A stretch of 64,000 bases of DNA from Tetrapyrgos nigripes (lineage: Eukaryota; Basidiomycota; Agaricomycetes; Agaricales; Campanellaceae). Position numbers and translations under genes: made by a program. The stretch is from assembly GCA_013368315.1 (NCBI GenBank), contig JAACJM010000303.1, positions 1-64,000 on the forward strand, read 5' to 3'. The notes under the pieces were generated by a model. It made no database searches and had not been told where the DNA came from. It was given only the letters and a program-made list of their open reading frames with translations. Shown here in pieces: positions 58,631-64,000 of the stretch. Each line of letters opens with the position of its first letter. Within the stretch, counting starts at the first letter, position 1.

Positions 58631-59032
58631 AGGCTGAGAAACTTTAAGGACTTTAAGGAATCATCAAGTATATCGGTGTAGACATCCAACTCAAACTACA
58701 CTACGCTACGGCGGCTAGCGCTATATTCTATTACTGTTTACTATACTACATACAATCCAATGCTAGTGCTACAAACCATTGTGAAGAATCCTAAAAATAC
58801 ATGACATCGACATCAAGGAAAAGGAACGACAAAGACGGCCGAGGGGAACATGGAAGACGGACGATGAGACGATAATCAGACCAGACGAGGCAGCACCGCT
58901 GCAATATCCGGGCCATCATCCACACCACATCCACATCCACATGCCATTCCCCATCCATATCATCATCATGACCATCATCAAACTCATAACTCTTAAAACT
59001 CCACCAGTAGAGCACTCGCACTCTTCACCCCC
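58631..59032. repeat. GH71 3'-flank module (U5)
   Basis: The left part follows U1 (2,461-2,650). The right part (58,930-59,032) switches to the U3 type with cttaaaactccaccagtaga. So the flank itself is a mosaic. No gene is seen. Confidence 0.6.
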
Positions 59033-61543
59033 TCAACACCCTAACACCCCGCCCCGAAGAACTAACACACCCAGCCCGAGCGGCATGATTATACTTGTCT
59101 GGATTCTTGACGACAAATACCAAGGGAGATGGCTTGGACTCGCGCCTTGTCCCTGTCCGTCTCCCTGTCCGTTTCCTGCGTTCATGTTGGGGTTGGAGTT
59201 GGGGTCGGAATCGAAGTTAAGGAGGGTTTGGGATTGCCAGTGTCTAGTTGCATTACCAGCGTGTCTGTGTTTGTGTATGTATCCGTATCTGTGTCTGTTG
59301 TATCTTGGTTCTGTTGGGTGTCTTTGTCTTGGTCTTTGTCTTGGGACTCCGGGACCGAACGCGAACGCGAAGCAGACGCAGACCTCACAACCCTCGAACA
59401 CTCAAACACTGTACCCCCCCATCCCCATCCCCATCCCCATCGAGAAACCCAATCGGCATAGCAAGTTTAGTCAGTCCAGCTTGTACTGAGAATGTTTGGG
59501 AGGAGATGATGTTATCGTTGGACGAGGAAGGTGTATCTGTATAAGCATACACCTCAAACGTCACATTCGCAGGCTCAGCCAAAAGTGTGATAGTCCAGAC
59601 GGTGTCTTCGACCTAATCCACGTACGCATAAGTATATACATTAGCTTTCGTAGTCAATGAAACAAAAAGAAAAAGAAAAAAACTCGAAAGAGAGTCGAAA
59701 AAGAGTCGAAAAAAGGACTAAAAAACTCACCAACTCTTTCCCCGTCACTTCCCCCACCGGGTCACCTACTTGAGCCTGAGCAGAATGAGTCCTTGACCAC
59801 ATAACCAATTTCTCTTCATCTTTCGAAATGTCTGGATACTGTCCACCGTTTTTAAATGCAGAGGTGTAGTAGGACGTTAGAGGGAGCCAGGCTAGATATA
59901 GAAGGGGAAGAAAGAAAGATTGTTAGCATTTAGCATTTAGTATGCGTAAGAGTAAGAGTAAGAATAAGAGTCAAAGAGTTAAAGATAAGAATGATAGGGT
60001 AGGGTAGGCGAGAAAGAAGAAAACACCCCGACTCACCAGCATGCCCCATGTCCCCCGTCCAAGCCTCACTCCCCGTAGGCTGAGCCCCCTTGATAGGACC
60101 TATATAATGTGATTCGCCATAGTCGTTCCAGGAGATTATTTGGATGATGTCGATGTTGAGTGGGTTGGAGGGGAGTTGTTGGTTGGGAAACTAGAATTGA
60201 GTCTTGACGAGAGCCTCCTAACGTTTAGCGTAGAGGTGTTGGTCTGCTGTGTAGAGGAACTGTTGCGTTGGAATAGTAAGTAATTGAAGGGGAATGATTG
60301 AAGGACGACACTAGTACTTACATTCTTATTAAACGTATCAGCACCAAAGTGGGTAAAAAACCACGGAGAGACGGAGGCCATGTATATTTTGTTGTTTCCA
60401 TTTTCTTCGTCTCTTTCAACGTCTCGTTTCCTCTTGAAGGGAGACGAAAACCAGCTATCACTCTCCGAAGACGAAGAGGACGCAAAGCGACCTCTTGGAT
60501 GGGGAACCCCCCGTCAACCCCCCGTCCACCCCAACCCCTTGACATGAAGCAAATCCCATCCGTCGATCCAATGAATTTGCTGAGAGCTGAGGAGATGGTT
60601 GAGGCTATTGTTTTCGCTTGTTGATTGGCGTCGGTGGTTTGTTTGGAAGCGACGTTGGAATTGGGAGAGCTGGCATCGCTGGAAGACCCTCCGAGGAAGG
60701 TAGATAGATGAGGAATGATATTCGTCGCGTCCGGGGCAGAGGTAGACCCAGATAACCCAAGTAAATCCGTAAAGAGCTGACGAAAGAGAAGTATCCGAAG
60801 ATCCCTGGGAGGCGGTTGTTAATTCGACTGGCCAGGCTCCGTTCCACTGTAAACATGAAGCATTAGCATAATGAGAAGAGAGATGTATGTATGCACACAC
60901 ATTAAAATCCCCATTCATAACTCCCCCCGTTAACAAACTCGTTAAACGAATTCGGATCCATGAAAAACGAAGGGACAAAAATAATCTTTCCCCTCAACTC
61001 ATCATGTTGAGTAAACTGACTACTCCATCCATTCAAAGGGGAATCTTGTCCAAACGTACACGCCTCCCCCCGAAAAGGTTGATACGAGCGGAAGTGGATC
61101 CAGGGAGGTTTTTGAATACCTCAGTTGATTAGGATGACCAGCGAGTTTGAGAACGAGGGAGCGTAAAGCTTGTGCATCGGTAGGAGAAGCACAAGGAAGG
61201 GAAGACATACCCAAGGATAAAAATAGTTTGAAATCCAACCCAGATTGAAGAGCGGCTTGGTATGCATCGGCGACACGGTCGGGTTGCCATGGGTCTGAGC
61301 CGATGTTGAAAGCGAAGCCGTCGATGTTGTGTTTAGAGGCTAGGGAGATGTCGTCTGACCAGTCTACAAACGCGGGGGTTAGGTGGACGTAAGAAGAAAA
61401 GACCCGGACTGACCTTGAATAGTGTAAGGAAATGTGTTACCAACCATATGACGAGCGACGACATATCTAGAGATGAACTCTGTTGTTGAAGGAACGGGAA
61501 GGGCGTAAGAGAGCGTGAACAAGAGAAAGAGAAAAAGAAACAT
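59033..61543 (-). pseudogene. GH71 hybrid: b-type tail on a-type body (U5)
   Basis: The last exon is b-type (SVQAGLTKLAMPIGFLDGDG; DTPSSSNDN), but everything to its right from about 59,581 is a-type. That includes the aaactcgaaagagagtcg intron, NKN block, FFMDPNSFNEF and an intact FKLFLS exon. The signal peptide is present (ATG at 61,543; MFLFLFLLFTLSYALPVPS, then TTEFISRYVVARHMVGN). The frame YMASVSPWFFTHFGADTFNK is intact here. Remaining lesions: an extra G near 61,072 turns SGEACTFG into SGGGVYVW, and an insertion near 60,515 stops the frame after GLGWTGG. It arose by recombination between GH71-b and GH71-a. Confidence 0.87.
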
Positions 61544-61589
61544 CTTTAAAGACACTCACATTGCAGCTTTGGATTTTATCTAAAAGAAC

Positions 61590-61705
61590 AATGACCGCGA
61601 AAGAATCCAAAGCTGTCGCTGATGTCATGCAACGCATCCTCTCTTTCGAAGCAGACCGTCGTACAGTCATCATCACCATCAACTCTTCCGGTCCTTGCAG
61701 GAAAG
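61590..61705 (+). pseudogene. VMA6 fragment (U5)
   Basis: Reads TAKESKAVADVMQRILSFEA then DRRTV and ITINSSGPC. FEADRR is closer to the usual subunit d text than the SVESDRR of U2 and U4. It breaks off after ITINS into the GPCRKGRRI text that also follows the second fragment in U2. It lies divergently just upstream of GH71. Confidence 0.65.
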
Positions 61706-61734
61706 GCAGAAGGATATGAAAAGGCTATTGTGCA

Positions 61735-61975
61735 TCGTGTTGAGAGAAGACTCGGGAAGAGGATAATAGGAGAAGAATGTACATGACATGATTCTTGCTT
61801 GTTTTCGTTCGTTTTTTTTGCTACAACCTCAAGGACTTCAAGGAATCATTACATGCAAGTATATCGGTGTGTAGATATTGAACATTGAACGTTGAACACT
61901 CAGGCTTTAAACTACGCTACATACACTACGGCGGCTAGCGTTACACTCTGTTTACGGTACACATATTAATAGTGC
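61735..61975. repeat. Orphan GH71-b flank fragment (U5)
   Basis: Out-of-place copy of the 15,930-16,190 module (tgttgagagaagactcggga, attgaacattgaacgttgaa, actacggcggctagcgttac) between the VMA6 fragment and insert C. Its normal neighbours, the membrane-protein and GH71 tails, are absent on both sides, so it marks another rearrangement. Confidence 0.6.
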
Positions 61976-62009
61976 ATTAGAGCGAGACAGGAGAAAGGAC
62001 GGGGAACTC

Positions 62010-62760
62010 ACTGTTGCAGGGTTCATATACGAGATAGACTGAGAATACTAATGGCTATGATGGTAGTAGCCACGCCCGTCTGTATGGACTGGCGTACAAG
62101 CCTACGAATGACACTGCGAAAGAAAGCACAAAGTGAGCGATTACTGCATTGCAATAGACGGTATGAAGATGACCTGCCTCTCAGCCTCTCGCGACAAAGT
62201 GGTAAGGTTGTACAACTGAATAACCAGAGCAGCAGCTGTACTAATGTCTGTCGAGCAATCCCATCATCAGCAACGAATTCAGTTCCCGAAAACACACCGG
62301 ATAGCTCACCAGCGATGGATTGCGTGAGCAGCAATACAAAGACTGCTGCCCGAACATGTTCCCGAGGCTTGAATGATGGATACAGAACGGCGTGGACGTT
62401 GGCGGCGATATTGCCAGAGAACTGGTGGTGATTATGATTTCGTTAAAAGGAGTGAACAGTGTAAATTAGTAGCAATACTGGCAGCTCCTAAAGCAAGAAC
62501 GGAAGGAAGAGAGAGATGGGAATGTCTCGCGACCTAGAAGTGAAGGACAGCGACTATAAGCTCGAACTCTTTAGTAGCCGTCATCATGGAGAGAGCGAAT
62601 CGTGGACCCGTATGAAGGATCTTTTGACCTTCGGGTGCACTCCGCATATTAGTAGTTGGTTGGTCCATCCGGCCCCCAGATTCGTTGCCGTTGTCGAGGC
62701 ATAGAGTGCACGCGGTGGCCACCTTCCTGCATTCTCTGCTTCAAACCATCAGCTACCATC
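62010..62760 (-). pseudogene. Relic of a membrane protein (insert C)
   Basis: Minus-strand pieces: VADGLKQRMQEGGHRVH near 62,750, and after a possible intron VIRRLVRQSIQTGVATTIIA followed by ISILSLSRI near 62,040-62,110. The RLVRQSIQTG...I pattern resembles the last membrane segment of Agaricomycete seven-helix DUF6534-type proteins, but it is too short and interrupted to be sure. No plus-strand gene is seen. Confidence 0.28.
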
Positions 62761-63024
62761 TTCACAGCCTCTGCTCGTTGGACAAGTGCAATGTTGAAGG
62801 CAAGATATGTAAGTCAAATCTATACTCCGTCGCATTGTAAGTACTCCCCATGCAATTCTGAGATGTTCTCTCGCAACGCGGATAATACATATATGAGTAG
62901 TGGGAGAGTAATACTTGACTATGTAGGCGGGACGTTAGAAAGGAAAAGAAAAGAGATACGGCAAAGTCAACGCACCAGTAAGACTCAGAGCAACCGTGAC
63001 TGCTCCCTAAACCGACATCTCCAA

Positions 63025-63195
63025 AATAGCTTAGTACGCCCTCCCGAAGTGCTGCCCAAACATGTTTGCCCTCGATGTTATGGAGACCACTTGTACTCGT
63101 ATTGGATCGATTTGAGTTCGGATGGAGAGGAATTCGACAAGGAGCCAACGATTCTGTTATGGTCGGAGAAATTTGAGAAGACGATAGTGTTCTGA
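63025..63195 (+). other. Unidentified coding-like fragment with CPRCYGD (U5)
   Basis: Longer version of the 40,600 fragment: PEVLPKHVCPRCYGDHLYSY, WIDLSSDGEEFDKEPTILLW, then SEKFEKTIVF and a stop at 63,195. The frame is open to the left into unrelated insert C text. It may be the end of an exon of a lost gene. Not identified. Confidence 0.3.
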
Positions 63196-63199
63196 GGAC

Positions 63200-64000
63200 T
63201 ACAGTATGTCTTTTTAGTATCTCAGATTGATGGACGCAAGAACTTGCTTACCTTGAAGTGGACCATGATGGTAAGAAGTAACTCGTTTAAGACGCGTCGC
63301 TACGTCGCTGTGCTACCAAGTGTAGCAGTAGGACCTCGTTGTATGAGGACTTGACGTAACAAAAGACGAAGCTAACCAAATGCGATGCAGATCTACTTTT
63401 ATGACAGCCAGTGTCTTGAAAAAACTGACTTTTTCATAACGCAACGCCTTATACTGTGACTACGCGGTTTTGGAACCAGAGCGTGCTTCAAATTTCTTTC
63501 ATTTCGTCCCAGTGTTCTTTGTCACTGTATGGAACAGGAGATTGATGCGGATCCTGAGCGAGTCCCTAGACACAGGAACCGTCCGTTCGACTTCTAACAC
63601 AGGTCAACTTGGTCCATCCGTTTATTGCATACTCAAGTTCCTTCCACCGATATCCATCAGAAAGCTTCTCGGTTTATGTTTCGTCCTTGAGGTGGGTTGG
63701 CTCTACCTGCAGGAAAAACGGCAACTCATCTCTTTTGCCTGGTGCCATAGGTATTCCGTCGACGACAAATACAGGGACTTTGCTCGGGTCAGGGTAATGG
63801 GGATACGAGTGCGAGGCCTAGCGAGAGTATGGGTGCGATTTAGAACGGGATGGGTAGGAATGTGAATGCAACTGGGAGCGGAAAATGAATGGGATTCGGA
63901 TTCGGGACTCCTCAGAGGGTTGAGGCGGATAGTGGTGTCCGCATGGAGAATGTACGTGTACTCTTTTGTTCTTTTTGTTCTTCTTTCTCTTCAACAGCAC
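63200..64000. other. RhoGEF upstream region (U5), cut by window end
   Basis: Homologous to 40,780-41,590 of U3 and 10,310-10,970 of U1, with the minus-strand relic VPVFVVDGIPMAPGK near 63,700-63,800. The RhoGEF itself would start beyond the window. Confidence 0.45.

Noticed and set aside
1..64000. CRISPR array or bacterial operon
   Set aside because: Direct repeats are kilobase-scale or isolated doublets, not spaced short repeats, and genes have spliceosomal introns.

Overview
The window looks like an Agaricomycete (mushroom-forming Basidiomycota) nuclear chromosome. Introns are about 50-100 nt with GTRAGT-type donors. The protein families recognised are a DUF6535 membrane protein, a GH71 alpha-1,3-glucanase and a Cdc24-like RhoGEF joined to a kinase-like domain. 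No prokaryotic features, rRNA or tRNA genes were recognised. Family calls are from recall of conserved text; no database search was run.

Almost the whole window is one decayed segmental-duplication array. The basic unit (about 13.5-14 kb) is: [single-pass membrane protein, -] [GH71-b, 5'-truncated, -] [DUF6535 protein, +] [GH71-a, -] [Cdc24-like RhoGEF, +]. U1 is 1-15,080. U2 is 15,080-29,930 and is the only unit with the kinase part. Insert A (about 30,300-32,430) is a decayed, probably transposon-derived gene. U3 is about 32,430-45,657 and U4 45,657-54,983. Gene B (55,060-56,141) is not repeated inside the window. U5 is 56,165 to the end; it lost its DUF6535 gene by GH71-b x GH71-a recombination and carries another insert (about 61,980-63,020). 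The U1/U2 and U3/U4 junctions are base-for-base the same, so a dimer or larger block was itself copied. Base 1 aligns with 56,165, and the same 59-bp tandem repeat sits at both places, so the left edge of the window is itself a unit edge.

Most genes are broken. The DUF6535 gene of U4 (48,509-51,832) is the only full-length intact member of a repeated family. Every GH71 copy carries a truncation or frameshift. The three sizeable RhoGEF copies carry different, complementary lesions, and the membrane-protein copies share frameshifts and, in U1 and U5, a nonsense codon. Short pieces of a V-ATPase subunit d (VMA6) gene lie head-to-head with the GH71-a 5' ends in U2, U4 and U5. Some single-base frameshifts lie in homopolymers and could be sequencing errors. 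The 10-bp and 11-bp deletions, the shared stops and the recombinant joints are not explained that way.

If the ancestral unit worked as a set, it would have paired a secreted fungal cell-wall alpha-glucan hydrolase with a Cdc24-type polarity GEF/kinase and two membrane proteins. That functional link is inference from repeated adjacency only.
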